Assembly: GCA_025943965.1 (NCBI GenBank)
Contig: JAPCWD010000008.1
Coordinates: 56,434 to 120,433, forward strand
Reading direction: 5' to 3'
Length of the DNA: 64,000 bases
Source: Synergistaceae bacterium DZ-S4
GTDB taxonomy: Bacteria; Synergistota; Synergistia; Synergistales; Synergistaceae
The notes under the pieces are model-generated. The model was given only the letters and a program-made list of their open reading frames with translations, was not told the DNA's origin and made no database searches. Position numbers and translations under genes: made by a program. Below, piece after piece: positions 44,721 to 53,491 of the stretch; position 1 is the stretch's first letter, and each line of letters opens with the position of its first letter.

Positions 44721-45197
44721 ATGCGGATCACGACGTCCGGAGAAGAGGAGACCCGGCAGCTCGGAGCTTTACTGGGGAGGCTGGCTTTTCCGGGCCTTAC
44801 GATACTCCTTCACGGGGGCCTTGGGATGGGCAAGACCGTCCTGACCCAGGGGATAGGCAGTTCGCTCGGTCACCGTGGGATCAAGAGCCCGACCTTCATC
44901 CTTGTATCAGAGCACGATGGAGATCTCCCGATGGTACACGCAGACCTCTACAGGCTGGATTCATACGTGGAAGCCGATGCCCTTGATTTTGAAAATTACA
45001 TAGACAGCGGATGCCTTCTGGTCGTCGAATGGGCTGAAAGATGGCACACCCCGCCGCTGAAGGACACGCTGGACATAACTATAACGAACGGGGAGGACGA
45101 CGAGAACAGCAGGACGATAACGGTCAGGGCACTGGGAGAGAGAGCCATAGAGATGCTTGGCAGGCTTTCGGACGAAGTTTCGAAAAACATTCGGTAA
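44721..45197 (+). CDS. tsaE: tRNA threonylcarbamoyladenosine synthesis ATPase TsaE
   Basis: A 158-residue P-loop ATPase of the TsaBDE complex that makes t6A37 in ANN-decoding tRNAs. Walker A is HGGLGMGKTVLTQGI, then SPTFILVSEH and HADLYRLDS, all TsaE hallmarks. The frame is open to ATG 44691 inside nnrD; ATG 44721 avoids that overlap. tsaB follows 14 bases later. Confidence 0.94.
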   Translation: MRITTSGEEETRQLGALLGRLAFPGLTILLHGGLGMGKTVLTQGIGSSLGHRGIKSPTFILVSEHDGDLPMVHADLYRLDSYVEADALDFENYIDSGCLLVVEWAERWHTPPLKDTLDITITNGEDDENSRTITVRALGERAIEMLGRLSDEVSKNIR

Positions 45198-45211
45198 AAA
45201 AGAGGGAGATC

Positions 45212-45871
45212 ATGAAGATCCTGGGAATAGACTGCACGACTAAATTTACAAACGTTGCCGCCGCATCGGACGGTGCCGTACTGGCCGAGGTGAGCCTCGA
45301 GCTCGGAAGGAAGCAGTCGTCCCTTTTGCCCCTTATAGTGGAAAGGGTGCTCTCGGAGAGCTCTATGAAGTTATCGGAGCTGGAACTTATAGCCGCTGCA
45401 AACGGTCCCGGATACTATACGGGCATAAGGACCGGGATAGCATACTCCGCAGCTCTTGCAAAAGGCCTTGGGATAAACATACTGCCCGTCTCGTCGCTTG
45501 AAACGTTCGTACATGACCTCAGGACAGCCGGCATACCGCTTGCCCCGATAATCAAGGCAAGACAAAACTGCATATACTGCGCGCTCTACTTTTCTGACGG
45601 AAGAGAGCTCAAGCCGTTTGTATATCCAAAGTTCTGTACGGCTGCGGAATTTGCCGATTTTCTGACGCTCTATCCCGAGACACTGCTGGTGGGGGATGAC
45701 GTTGCCCTTTTCAAGGAGTTCTCGGTACTTCCGAACAATGTGCTGCCGAGGGCGACAGGACGCCCGGGACAGACTGCTCTGATCGGCGAATACCAGAAGC
45801 ACCTTTCGATACCCCCTGAAATGATACAGGGAGCTTACCTGCGTGAACCTGACATCGGCCCGACTTCATAG
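45212..45871 (+). CDS. tsaB: tRNA threonylcarbamoyladenosine synthesis protein TsaB
   Basis: A 220-residue ASKHA-fold scaffold of the t6A complex (GIDCTTKFTNVAAA, AAANGPGYYTGIRTGIAYSAA). The frame is open from 45041, but ATG 45212 with GAGGGAG upstream gives the standard N-terminus. tsaD is not in the window. Confidence 0.93.
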   Translation: MKILGIDCTTKFTNVAAASDGAVLAEVSLELGRKQSSLLPLIVERVLSESSMKLSELELIAAANGPGYYTGIRTGIAYSAALAKGLGINILPVSSLETFVHDLRTAGIPLAPIIKARQNCIYCALYFSDGRELKPFVYPKFCTAAEFADFLTLYPETLLVGDDVALFKEFSVLPNNVLPRATGRPGQTALIGEYQKHLSIPPEMIQGAYLREPDIGPTS

Positions 45872-45923
45872 ATTTCATAAATATTGATGCTATTGTCAGA
45901 ATATAAAGAATTTAATCTTTTCC

Positions 45924-45952
45924 TTGAATAAATGTGAAATCTTTGTCATAAT
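45924..45952 (+). promoter_or_regulatory. Promoter of the kor operon
   Basis: TTGAAT (45924-45929) and CATAAT (45947-45952) are separated by 17 bases, about 80 bases before the first start codon. Confidence 0.55.
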
Positions 45953-46030
45953 ACCCGAGGTTATGCCAATCGATACTATCAATGGTTGACAGACAAATAT
46001 GATTAGATGTGGGGAAGGAAGGTGGGTTTT

Positions 46031-46231
46031 TTGGCGAAGAAGTTCGACATCGATGTAATGACCAAATGGTGCAAAGGATGTGGTCTCTGTATCGCTATAT
46101 GCCCGAAGAAAGTTCTTGAACTGAGCGAGCAGGTTAAGTGTGTTCCTGTCCGCCCCGACGACTGCATTGGCTGCCACCAGTGCGACAACGTCTGCCCTGA
46201 TATGGCAATAACAATTAAGGAGCGTGACTGA
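46031..46231 (+). CDS. korD: 2-oxoacid:ferredoxin oxidoreductase ferredoxin-like delta subunit
   Basis: A 66-residue dicluster ferredoxin (CKGCGLCIAICP and CIGCHQCDNVCP) carrying electrons from the TPP site. The frame is open from ATG 46007, but TTG 46031 has AAGGAAGGTGG upstream and gives the family N-terminus (AKKFDIDVMTKWCKGCGLC). First gene of a D-A-B-G operon. Confidence 0.9.
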   Translation: MAKKFDIDVMTKWCKGCGLCIAICPKKVLELSEQVKCVPVRPDDCIGCHQCDNVCPDMAITIKERD

Positions 46232-46233
46232 CA

Positions 46234-47364
46234 ATGGCCCAGGTTGAATTCTGGCAGGGCAACAAAGCGATAGCCATGGGTGCTATTGCGGCCGGATGCA
46301 GATTCTTCGGAGGTTATCCGATAACTCCCTCGACAGAGATCATGGAAGTTATGTCCGAAGAGCTTCCGAGACTCGGCGGTAAATTTGTACAGATGGAAGA
46401 TGAGATCGGCGGTATCGCAGCTACGATAGGTGCTTCAATTGCTGGCTTGAAAGCAATGACAGGCAGTTCCGGCCCCGGTATCTCCCTTAAGCAGGAACTT
46501 CTTGGTTATGCATATATTGCGGAAATTCCTATGGTCCTTGCTGACGTTCAGCGCGGCGGCCCTTCCACAGGACTCCCCACAAAGGTTTCTCAGGCTGACG
46601 TGATGCAGGCTAAATGGGGAACTCACGGCGACCACGCAACGATAGCCTATGCCCCCTCTTCAATACAGGAGTGCTACGAGATCACGGTCAAAGCGTTCAA
46701 CATGGCTGAGCGTTTCCGCCAGCCCGTCCTTGTCATGGCTGACGAGGTCGTTGGACACATGCGTGAAAAGATCGTCATCCCCGAGCCGGGATCATTCGAG
46801 ATCGTGAACCGCAAGAAGCCCACGGTATGCCCCGACGAATTCGTCCCCTACAAAGCGGACGACGACGACATCCCTCCGATGGCGGCATTCGGTGACGGCT
46901 ATCGCTGGCATGTAACAGGCCTTACAAGCAACGACTGGGGCTTCCCGACAAACGAAGCCGACGAGATCGACAAGAAGGCAAACCGCATCATCCGCAAGGT
47001 CGATCGCTGCCGCGACGAGATCGTCGAATTCAAACAGGAAAGCATGGAAGATGCCGAAATAATGGTCGTTTCCTACGGAAGCGTCTCACGTTCAGCGCTC
47101 CGCGCGATCCGCGAACTCCGTCTTGAGGGAGTCAAGGTCGGACATTTCCGCCCCATTACTCTCTGGCCCTTCCCGGACAAGGAGATCGCAGAGATCGCAA
47201 AGAGAGTAAAGCACATAATCGTTCCCGAACTCAACGCAGGACAGATGGTCGGAGAGGTAATCAAAGCCGCGGCAGGCAAATGCGAAGTCCATGCCAGGAA
47301 CCTCATCAACGGCGAGCTTTACAAGCCTGACCAGATCATGTCCTTCATCAAGGAGGTGGCGTAA
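46234..47364 (+). CDS. korA: 2-oxoacid:ferredoxin oxidoreductase alpha subunit
   Basis: A 376-residue subunit with the pyrimidine-binding domain (FFGGYPITPSTEIMEVMSEE, start of family motif), the KAMTGSSGPGISLKQELLGY helix and a transketolase-C-like end. With B, C and D it decarboxylates a 2-oxoacid to its CoA ester, reducing ferredoxin. KorA/VorB types are hard to tell apart, so 2-oxoglutarate or branched 2-oxoacids are both possible. It starts three bases after korD. Confidence 0.92.
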   Translation: MAQVEFWQGNKAIAMGAIAAGCRFFGGYPITPSTEIMEVMSEELPRLGGKFVQMEDEIGGIAATIGASIAGLKAMTGSSGPGISLKQELLGYAYIAEIPMVLADVQRGGPSTGLPTKVSQADVMQAKWGTHGDHATIAYAPSSIQECYEITVKAFNMAERFRQPVLVMADEVVGHMREKIVIPEPGSFEIVNRKKPTVCPDEFVPYKADDDDIPPMAAFGDGYRWHVTGLTSNDWGFPTNEADEIDKKANRIIRKVDRCRDEIVEFKQESMEDAEIMVVSYGSVSRSALRAIRELRLEGVKVGHFRPITLWPFPDKEIAEIAKRVKHIIVPELNAGQMVGEVIKAAAGKCEVHARNLINGELYKPDQIMSFIKEVA

Positions 47365-47366
47365 CT

Positions 47367-48194
47367 ATGCCCCGCGAAGATGTAAAGAAACTCCTACGCA
47401 CGAAATTTATGCCACACATCTGGTGCCCGGGATGCGGACATGGGATCATCATGCACGCAATTCTCCGCGCGCTTGCAGATCTTCAGATACCAAAAGAGAA
47501 GATATGCATCTCCTCAGGTATAGGCTGCTCAAGCCGTATGCCCGGATACATCGATGCATGCACGCTCCACACAGCACACGGACGTTCACTCGCCTTTGCG
47601 ACCGGAGTCAAGCTTGCTAATCCTGAACTCACCATTGTCAACGTAATGGGTGACGGCGACGGCACTGCCATCGGCGGCAACCACTTCATCCACGCCTGCC
47701 GCCGCAACATAGGCATCACGGCAGTCGTAATGAACAACAACATCTACGGCATGACGGGCGGCCAGGCCTCCCCGACGACACCGGAAGGCGCATTCGCGGC
47801 AACGGCTCCCTACGGTGCGATAGATCCTACATTTGACATCTGCAAACTCGCCGAGGGTGCAGGCGCGACATATGTTGCCCGTGCAACGGTAGCTCAGCCC
47901 GCAATGTGCGAGCAGATACTCAAAAAGGCCATCCAGCACCAGAAGAAGGGCTTTGCGGTGGTAGAGCTCGTCACCTTCTGTCACACACAGTTCGGCCGCA
48001 AGAACAAGCGCAGCCGTCCGATGGATAACATCAACTATCTTAAGGACAACTCAGTCATGAAGGCCAAGGCCGATACGATGACTGCAGAGGAACTCAAGGG
48101 CAAGATCATCATTGGCGAGTTCGTCAATATCGAAGACGCCCGCGAATACACTGAGCGCTATGACGAGATCATCGCCCGCGCGCAGAAGGCATAG
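47367..48194 (+). CDS. korB: 2-oxoacid:ferredoxin oxidoreductase beta subunit (TPP)
   Basis: A 275-residue thiamine-diphosphate subunit. HIWCPGCGHGI and SSGIGCSSRMPGY supply Fe-S/TPP contacts, and MGDGDGTAIGGNHFIHACRR with NNNIYGMTGGQASPTT is the Mg-TPP motif. It starts two bases after the korA stop. Confidence 0.94.
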   Translation: MPREDVKKLLRTKFMPHIWCPGCGHGIIMHAILRALADLQIPKEKICISSGIGCSSRMPGYIDACTLHTAHGRSLAFATGVKLANPELTIVNVMGDGDGTAIGGNHFIHACRRNIGITAVVMNNNIYGMTGGQASPTTPEGAFAATAPYGAIDPTFDICKLAEGAGATYVARATVAQPAMCEQILKKAIQHQKKGFAVVELVTFCHTQFGRKNKRSRPMDNINYLKDNSVMKAKADTMTAEELKGKIIIGEFVNIEDAREYTERYDEIIARAQKA

Positions 48195-48207
48195 GGGGTA
48201 ACGGATC

Positions 48208-48777
48208 ATGAGCCATCGTTTTGAAATTCGCGTTGCTGGATCCGGCGGACAGGGAGTCATCCTCGCCGCAGTGATCCTTGGTGAGGCTGCAGCACTTTAT
48301 ACGGAAGGCCTCAATTCGGTACAGAGCCAGGCATACGGTCCCGAAGCCCGCGGCGGTGCTTCCAAGTCGGAAGTAGTCTACGATCTTAATGAGATCGACT
48401 ACCCGAAGGCAGCACATCCCAACCTTCAGGTTATCCTTACTCAGAAGGCAGCCGACCAGTACAGCCACGACTCAGCCAAGGGAGCCACGGTCATCTTCGA
48501 TGACTTTTTCGTCACGGATCCCCCGAAGCTTGATGCCGATGTCTACCTTCTCCCGATCGTAAAGACCGCAAGGGAAAAGCTCGGCCGTGAACTCGTCGTC
48601 AACATGGTCGCACTCGGCACAGCAGCGAAGGTCCTTGAAGTCAAGAACCTGACAAAGCCCGAAGCGATCAAAAAGGCTATCCTTGCAAGAGTCCCCAAGG
48701 GCACAGAAGAACTTAACGAAAAAGCCTTTGAATACGGCTATCAAATGATGGACGAGGCAATGGCTGCAAGGAAGTAG
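48208..48777 (+). CDS. korC: 2-oxoacid:ferredoxin oxidoreductase gamma subunit
   Basis: A 189-residue gamma subunit with the AGSGGQGVILAAVILGEAAA loop and AYGPEARGGASKSEVVY, which help bind CoA. Last gene of the operon before a terminator. Confidence 0.94.
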   Translation: MSHRFEIRVAGSGGQGVILAAVILGEAAALYTEGLNSVQSQAYGPEARGGASKSEVVYDLNEIDYPKAAHPNLQVILTQKAADQYSHDSAKGATVIFDDFFVTDPPKLDADVYLLPIVKTAREKLGRELVVNMVALGTAAKVLEVKNLTKPEAIKKAILARVPKGTEELNEKAFEYGYQMMDEAMAARK

Positions 48778-48800
48778 AAACACATCTGATATAATTTCAG

Positions 48801-48833
48801 AGGGGGCGGGGAGATTTCCCTGCCCCTTTTTCT
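48801..48833 (+). terminator. Rho-independent terminator after korC
   Basis: AGGGGGCGGGGA pairs with TCCCTGCCCCT (one bulge, one wobble), followed by TTTTTCT. Confidence 0.8.
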
Positions 48834-48857
48834 ATACTGCCTTTTTGGAGGAATAAC

Positions 48858-50222
48858 ATGCTTCAGGGTGAAATAAGGAAATTTAAAATTACGGAGATAA
48901 ACAACGAAGGAGAGGGCATAGTAAGACTCGGAGATGAACGCTTCGTTGTCTTTGTTCCCGATGCGCTTCCTGAAGAAGATGTCACATGCCGTATTGTTCA
49001 GGCAAAAAAGAATTACGCTGTCGCAAAGGTCCTTGAGCGCCATAATGACTCATCCAAGAGGATAAAACCGCTTTGCCCGGTTTACGGAAAGTGCGGAGGC
49101 TGTCAGCTTCAGCATATAGATTACTCGTCACAGCTTGAACTAAAGAGAAAGACTGTATATGACGCGATCAAAAGGATCGGGGGAGTCTCGGAACCTTCTG
49201 TTAATAAATGCATTCCTTCTCCCTCGCAGTGGGCCTACAGAAACAAGGCCTCTCTCCCCGTGCAGACCGGTCGAAGAGGGAAGTTTTCGGCCGGTTTTTA
49301 TAAAAACAGGAGCCACGACATCGTTCCATTTGCGGGCTGTCCCGTTCTGCTTCCAAAGCTTGAGTCAAACGTCTGCTCACTTATAAACGATCTGAAGGAT
49401 GCCGGATTTATAGGCTGGAACGAAAAAGAACGCCATTTTATTGGTTTTATAAGACATATTGTCCTTAGGTCGGCAAAATTCACCGATCAGAGTTTATGCG
49501 GGATCGTCGGGGGAAGACCCGCCGAAAAAAATGAGATCCGAAAGCTGGCAGGGATCGCAAAAGCACATTCCGATGACCTGACGGGCATGGTCTTCAACAA
49601 AAACACTTCGACCGGCAACTTTATATGGGGAGATGAATTCTCGACCATATACGGCACGCCCGTCATGCAGGAAAAGCTCGGAAAGTTCACTTTCAATTTT
49701 GAGATATCCTCATTCTTCCAGATCAACTCCGGGCAAGCCCTTGAGCTCTATAAATACGCATCAGAAGCCGCGGCCGGTGACGTATGCGGAAATATCCTTG
49801 AACTCTATTCGGGCGCCGGTACGCTTACCGCCTTTCTCTCAGAGCGTGCCAGACATGTAACTGCGGTGGAGGAGTGGCCTCAGGCTTCAAAATACATGAG
49901 GATCAACGCCGAACTGAACGGACTTGACAACATAACGCCCCATTCGGGCTCCGCCGAGGAAGTTGCGGAAGCCCTCTCCGGCGAAAAATTTGACACGGTC
50001 GTTCTGGATCCTCCGAGGACAGGTTGCGATCCGAGAGTCATAGCTTCGATCGTCAAAATAGCGCCGAAAAAGATCGTCTACGTCTCCTGCGGTCCCGCAA
50101 CGCTCGCACGCGACATAAAGGGGCTTATATCCAACGGCTGGTCGATCGAAAACATCCAGCCCTTCGACATGTTCCCCCAGACAGGACATGTTGAGACAGT
50201 GCTTACGATGGCAAGGTCGTAA
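48858..50222 (+). CDS. 23S rRNA (uracil-5-)-methyltransferase, RlmD/RlmCD family
   Basis: A 454-residue SAM-dependent tRNA/rRNA uridine methyltransferase. It has an N-terminal TRAM domain (~1-60) and a [4Fe-4S] cysteine set in CPVYGKCGGCQLQHIDY. The SAM motif is ILELYSGAGTLTAFL; LDPPRTGCDP and the catalytic VSCGPATLARDI come last. Whether the target is U747, U1939 or both is not decided by sequence. GGAGG sets the ATG. Confidence 0.92.
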   Translation: MLQGEIRKFKITEINNEGEGIVRLGDERFVVFVPDALPEEDVTCRIVQAKKNYAVAKVLERHNDSSKRIKPLCPVYGKCGGCQLQHIDYSSQLELKRKTVYDAIKRIGGVSEPSVNKCIPSPSQWAYRNKASLPVQTGRRGKFSAGFYKNRSHDIVPFAGCPVLLPKLESNVCSLINDLKDAGFIGWNEKERHFIGFIRHIVLRSAKFTDQSLCGIVGGRPAEKNEIRKLAGIAKAHSDDLTGMVFNKNTSTGNFIWGDEFSTIYGTPVMQEKLGKFTFNFEISSFFQINSGQALELYKYASEAAAGDVCGNILELYSGAGTLTAFLSERARHVTAVEEWPQASKYMRINAELNGLDNITPHSGSAEEVAEALSGEKFDTVVLDPPRTGCDPRVIASIVKIAPKKIVYVSCGPATLARDIKGLISNGWSIENIQPFDMFPQTGHVETVLTMARS

Positions 50223-50402
50223 AAATCAGATAGGGAGCAGAGATGTCAATTATAAATAAAAGCCTTTTGCAAAAATTTGATTAGTAAATATTTGCTCATT
50301 CAAGTACGCTCCAAAAGCTCTGACACCCCCGACAGCTTTTTTCAAAATCAGCCGCATATCAAATTGTGCAAGTAACATTAAAAATAAAGAGGCCGCTTTC
50401 TT

Positions 50403-50433
50403 ATCTGGTAATTTCCAGATATATTGTTATAAT
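50403..50433 (+). promoter_or_regulatory. Extended -10 promoter with overlapping palindrome, peroxiredoxin gene
   Basis: TGTTATAAT (50425-50433) is a strong extended -10. ATCTGG and CCAGAT (50403-50420) form an inverted repeat across the -35 position, a plausible repressor site. The remaining 50223-50575 leader (353 bases) holds no gene that I can support; the 10-bp palindrome CGAAGCTTCG lies at 50528. Confidence 0.5.
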
Positions 50434-50575
50434 GTTAAATGATATACATTTTAAATAACGAAATAATTATTCAATTTGCAGAAAGCAACAAGTTGGTTAT
50501 TAGAGGTATAAGCTGTACATTTACAGTCGAAGCTTCGCATCATGAAATAATATAAAATATATAGGGGGTAAGAAA

Positions 50576-51187
50576 ATGATCAAAGTAGGAAGCAAAGCAC
50601 CGACATTTACTGCGTCTGCATTTCATCAGGGAAAGTTTACAAAAGTGGATCTGGCCGATTATGCCGGAAAATGGGTAATGCTGTGTTTTTACCCGGGCGA
50701 CTTCACATTTGTCTGAGGCACGGAAGTTTCAGCAGTTGCTGAAAAATACAGCGAATTTGAAAAATTAGGCGTCACAGTACTTTCCATTTCCGTCGATTCT
50801 CCGTTTGTCCATAAAATTTGGAATGATCATGAACTTTCAAAAATGATCAATAAGGATATCCCTTTCCCCATGCTTTCGGACCAGGGCGGAAAGATCGGCA
50901 CTATGTACGGTGTTTACAATGAAGAATCAGGAACTGAAACACGGGGCCGCTTCATAATTGACCCCGATGGCGTGATCCAGTCATTTGAAGTGCTTACGCC
51001 GCCTGTCGGCAGAAACGTAAGTGAAGCATTGCGTCAGATAATGGCGTACCAGCTTGTTCGTGAGACCAAAGGAAAGAATGTAACTCCCAGCGGCTGGAAG
51101 CCGGGCAAAAAGGTCCTTTCCCCCGGAATTGGCCTGGTAGGCAATATCTGGAAAGAGTGGAGCGTCAAAGAAGCCTTTGACGACTAA
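50576..51187 (+). CDS. Selenocysteine-containing peroxiredoxin (PrxU-like)
   Basis: The frame begins at ATG 50576 (MIKVGSKAPTFTASAF) and is interrupted only by TGA at 50714-50716, exactly where peroxiredoxins carry the peroxidatic Cys (DFTFV-U-GTE, residue 47; family DFTFVCPTE). It continues to 51187, giving 203 residues of AhpC/Prx type. The usual resolving Cys (VCP near the C-terminus) is Thr170 (NVTPSGWKPGKK), and the only cysteine left is Cys37, so an external thiol must reduce it. Reading only downstream of the UGA would start falsely at 50843. It reduces peroxides; a terminator follows. Confidence 0.9.
50727..50744 (+). promoter_or_regulatory. SECIS-like hairpin of the peroxiredoxin gene
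   Basis: TTTCAGC (50727-50733) pairs perfectly with GCTGAAA (50738-50744) around loop AGTT, which contains the GU expected for SelB binding, 18 bases after the UGA. Position and loop follow the bacterial SECIS rule. Confidence 0.75.
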
Positions 51188-51202
51188 ACAATAGAAATAC
51201 CC

Positions 51203-51229
51203 GGGACAGGCGCGAGCCTGTCCCTTTTT
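51203..51229 (+). terminator. Rho-independent terminator after peroxiredoxin
   Basis: GGGACAGGC-GCGA-GCCTGTCCC is a perfect 9-bp stem with a four-base loop, followed by TTTTT. Confidence 0.93.
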
Positions 51230-51333
51230 AATGCTTTTATTTACAACCCGAGAGTCATTTCCTCTATAATTTCATATGGACAGGCAAAAAAACTAAGATA
51301 GAGTAGAATCAAGTTCGCAATTTTGCTGAAGAA

Positions 51334-51364
51334 AAGATATAGCAAAGCCATTAGGGCTCCTTTA
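51334..51364 (+). repeat. 31-bp direct repeat, left copy
   Basis: A 31-base block starting AAGATATAGCAAAGCC and ending GGCTCCTTTA recurs identically at 63551-63581. Here it precedes the IS256-type transposase, so it is probably part of that element's left end. Confidence 0.85.
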
Positions 51365-51405
51365 AACTAAATGTGTTCGAGACACTTACAAAAAGGAGAA
51401 TCCCA

Positions 51406-52191
51406 ATGGCTTTGAAAAAGAATAACACAGGACTTGAAGAATTGCTACTGCAGTGTCTGTCGGAACCCGACCCGATGCTTTCCATGCTGGACTGGCTTTG
51501 CAGCAGGCTCATGGAAGCAGAGATTTCAAATAAGGCAGGCGCGGACAAGAATGAACACTCTGAAACCCGTACCGGCTACAGAAGCGGCTATAGACCCAGA
51601 AGACTTGATACGAGAATGGGAACGATGTATCTGATGGTCCCCAAGTTAAGGACTGGCGGCTATATCCCTTTCTTCATTACGGAGCGCAAGCGCAGCGAGA
51701 ATGCATTGATACATGTGATACAGGAGGCCTTTGTCCAGGGTGTTTCAACAAGGCGCATGGAAAAGCTGGCTAAGAGCCTTGGCATTGAAAGCATATCAAA
51801 GAGCCAAGTGAGTGAAATGACCAAAGGGCTGAATGACCAGGTAAGTTCATTTCGCACGAGGGATCTTTCAGGCACTACATATCCCATCCTCTGGACAGAC
51901 GCTCTTTATGAGAAGGTCCGTGTGGACGGAAGAGTAATAAGCATGGCCGTGCTGATTGTGTGCGGAGTAAACAGAGAAGGACAGAGAGAGATACTGGCAT
52001 TAGAACCGATGATGGAAGAATCCAAGGAGAGCTATTCACAGCTTTTCAGGAATCTTAAAAAACGGGGCTTGAGTGGACCTGTTCTGATAGTGTCGGATGC
52101 TCATTCCGGCCTGAAATCAGCAATAGCGGAAGAATTCCCGGGTGCTTCCTGGCAGCGTTGCAAAGTGCATTTCATGCGCAACATTCGGTAG
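51406..52191 (+). pseudogene. IS256-family transposase, C-terminally truncated
   Basis: Encodes the first 261 residues of an IS256-type DDE transposase (full length ~400). It has the zinc-region ETRTGYRSGYRPR, FITERKRSENALI, a DDE-region stretch (PILWTDALYEKVRVDGRV) and SDAHSGLKSAIAEEF. It ends in WQRCKVHFMRNIR just before the third acidic residue region, where another element's end joins. Without its C-terminal part it should be inactive. GGAG at 51396 supports ATG 51406. Confidence 0.9.
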
Positions 52192-52595
52192 TGCGGAAAA
52201 TTTTGTGTAAACATCCCCGAGCCGGTCTGTAACCATGAATTTAGTGGATTCTTCGTTCAACAGAGCAGTTTCACCCTGTCGCCGAAGTGTATCACCAGAT
52301 TGTCCATAATTGCCGGCCAATCACGAATTTGCTGAGTCCACTTTTCTGTTACCTGCATCGTAACCAAATATAGCATCTTCATCAGGGCGTCATCGGAAAC
52401 GAAGGCGCTCTTTGTCTTTGTAACTTTCCGCAGCTGTCTGTTGAAATTCTCTATACTGTTCGTTGTGTAGATCATTTTCCGGATCTCAGGGGAATATTTG
52501 AACATTACTGAAAGTTCGTTCCAGTTATTCCTCCAGGATCGTACAGCAATAGGATATTTCTTCTCCCACTTCTTTTCAAGGTCATCCGAGGGACG
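52192..52595 (-). pseudogene. IS256-family transposase C-terminal fragment, opposite strand
   Basis: Minus-strand reading gives DDLEKKWEKKYPIAVRSW followed by WNELSVMFKYSPEIRKMIY and TTNSIENFNRQLRKVTKTK, the C-terminal hallmark of IS256 transposases, ending with IMDNLVIHFGDRV at 52257. The sequence 52192-52256 looks like its end with inverted repeat. It abuts the truncated plus-strand copy, and the N-terminal two thirds are missing. Confidence 0.85.
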
Positions 52596-52651
52596 GTGTG
52601 GCTGTGTCCCTCGGTATACGGAGAAAAGGCGGGTGTTTTATACACCCATTT

Positions 52652-53038
52652 CTAAAAATGTTTTTTGAATTTTTTCTTTGCGCCTTCGATTGATTTCCAC
52701 GCAGCGTTTGGAGCGACGTCTTCGATACGGGCAATCTCATTTACTGATAAGCCGTCCGCTAACATTAATAAGCGGCGCTTTTGCGTTTCCGAAAGCTTGT
52801 CCAGCGCAGTGTTGATCCGAGCGGCGTCTTCTTCGCGTATCAAATCGGTTTCGGGTGTAGTGTCTGTCGCATACTCGGGTCCCTCATAATCGATAGCGTC
52901 GAGCGAATAGCAGTGGTAGCGCTCCTTGCGGGCGAGATTGCTCTCCTCGCGTCGTGATGCTGTTATGTAGTTGCCGATTTCCTCATTGACTTCAACTTCT
53001 GATGTGGTTCCGTCTGCGAATTTCCATTGAATTTTCAT
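52652..53038 (-). CDS. Sigma-70-like HTH regulator of mobile-element type
   Basis: A 128-residue protein with a C-terminal sigma region 4-like HTH (LDKLSETQKRRLLMLADGLS and VNEIARIEDVAPNAAWKSIE) and an N-terminal part common to small sigma-like proteins of Firmicute conjugative transposons. ATG 53038 has AAGGA upstream; the open frame to 53176 crosses a terminator-like hairpin. It suggests this DNA came from a conjugative element. Confidence 0.75.
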   Translation of the reverse strand: MKIQWKFADGTTSEVEVNEEIGNYITASRREESNLARKERYHCYSLDAIDYEGPEYATDTTPETDLIREEDAARINTALDKLSETQKRRLLMLADGLSVNEIARIEDVAPNAAWKSIEGAKKKFKKHF

Positions 53039-53086
53039 GCGTTGTGTCCTTTCCGCCTGTGTGCGGATGAGGGCGACAAGGACACA

Positions 53087-53116
53087 TAAAAAGTCGGTGC
53101 TTCGATGTACACCGAC
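53087..53116 (-). terminator. Leader terminator/attenuator of sigma-like gene
   Basis: On the minus strand GTCGGTG and CACCGAC form a 7-bp stem followed by TTTTTAT, between the probable upstream promoter and ATG 53038. A further hairpin CACGGC-GTTT-GCCGTG lies at about 53175-53190. The 53039-53491 stretch otherwise has no gene that I can support. Confidence 0.55.
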
Positions 53117-53491
53117 CGTTACACCTGAAAAATGGGCATGACAAGGCACGGTGGGTACATCCGAGGCTCCGAACACGGCGTTTGCCGTGCTTGGAACTTC
53201 TTATGTATCCCGCCGCCTTAATGCGCATCTCAGGCTTTGAGATTTATTTTTCGATATTGGGAACGTCTACACGAATCGGTTTAAATGGTTTTATAACTTT
53301 TTTTGAACATTTTCGTGTAAAAGGATTGATTTTTGACTTGTTTTGTAATACAATGAAGATGTTATTTTTTACCTTCGGGCAGTCTCAATCTCCGATCCCT
53401 CTATCTGAGATAAGGATATCAAGACGCGACGGTACAAAAAATTACTCAGGGATGGTACATCTGGTACAAAGTCTGGTACAACAAAAGTGAG

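Noticed and set aside
52992..53490. Open frames on both strands between the sigma-like gene and the NBR1-Ig gene
   Set aside because: They cross hairpins and a terminator, have odd composition and no ribosome sites; more likely leader DNA.
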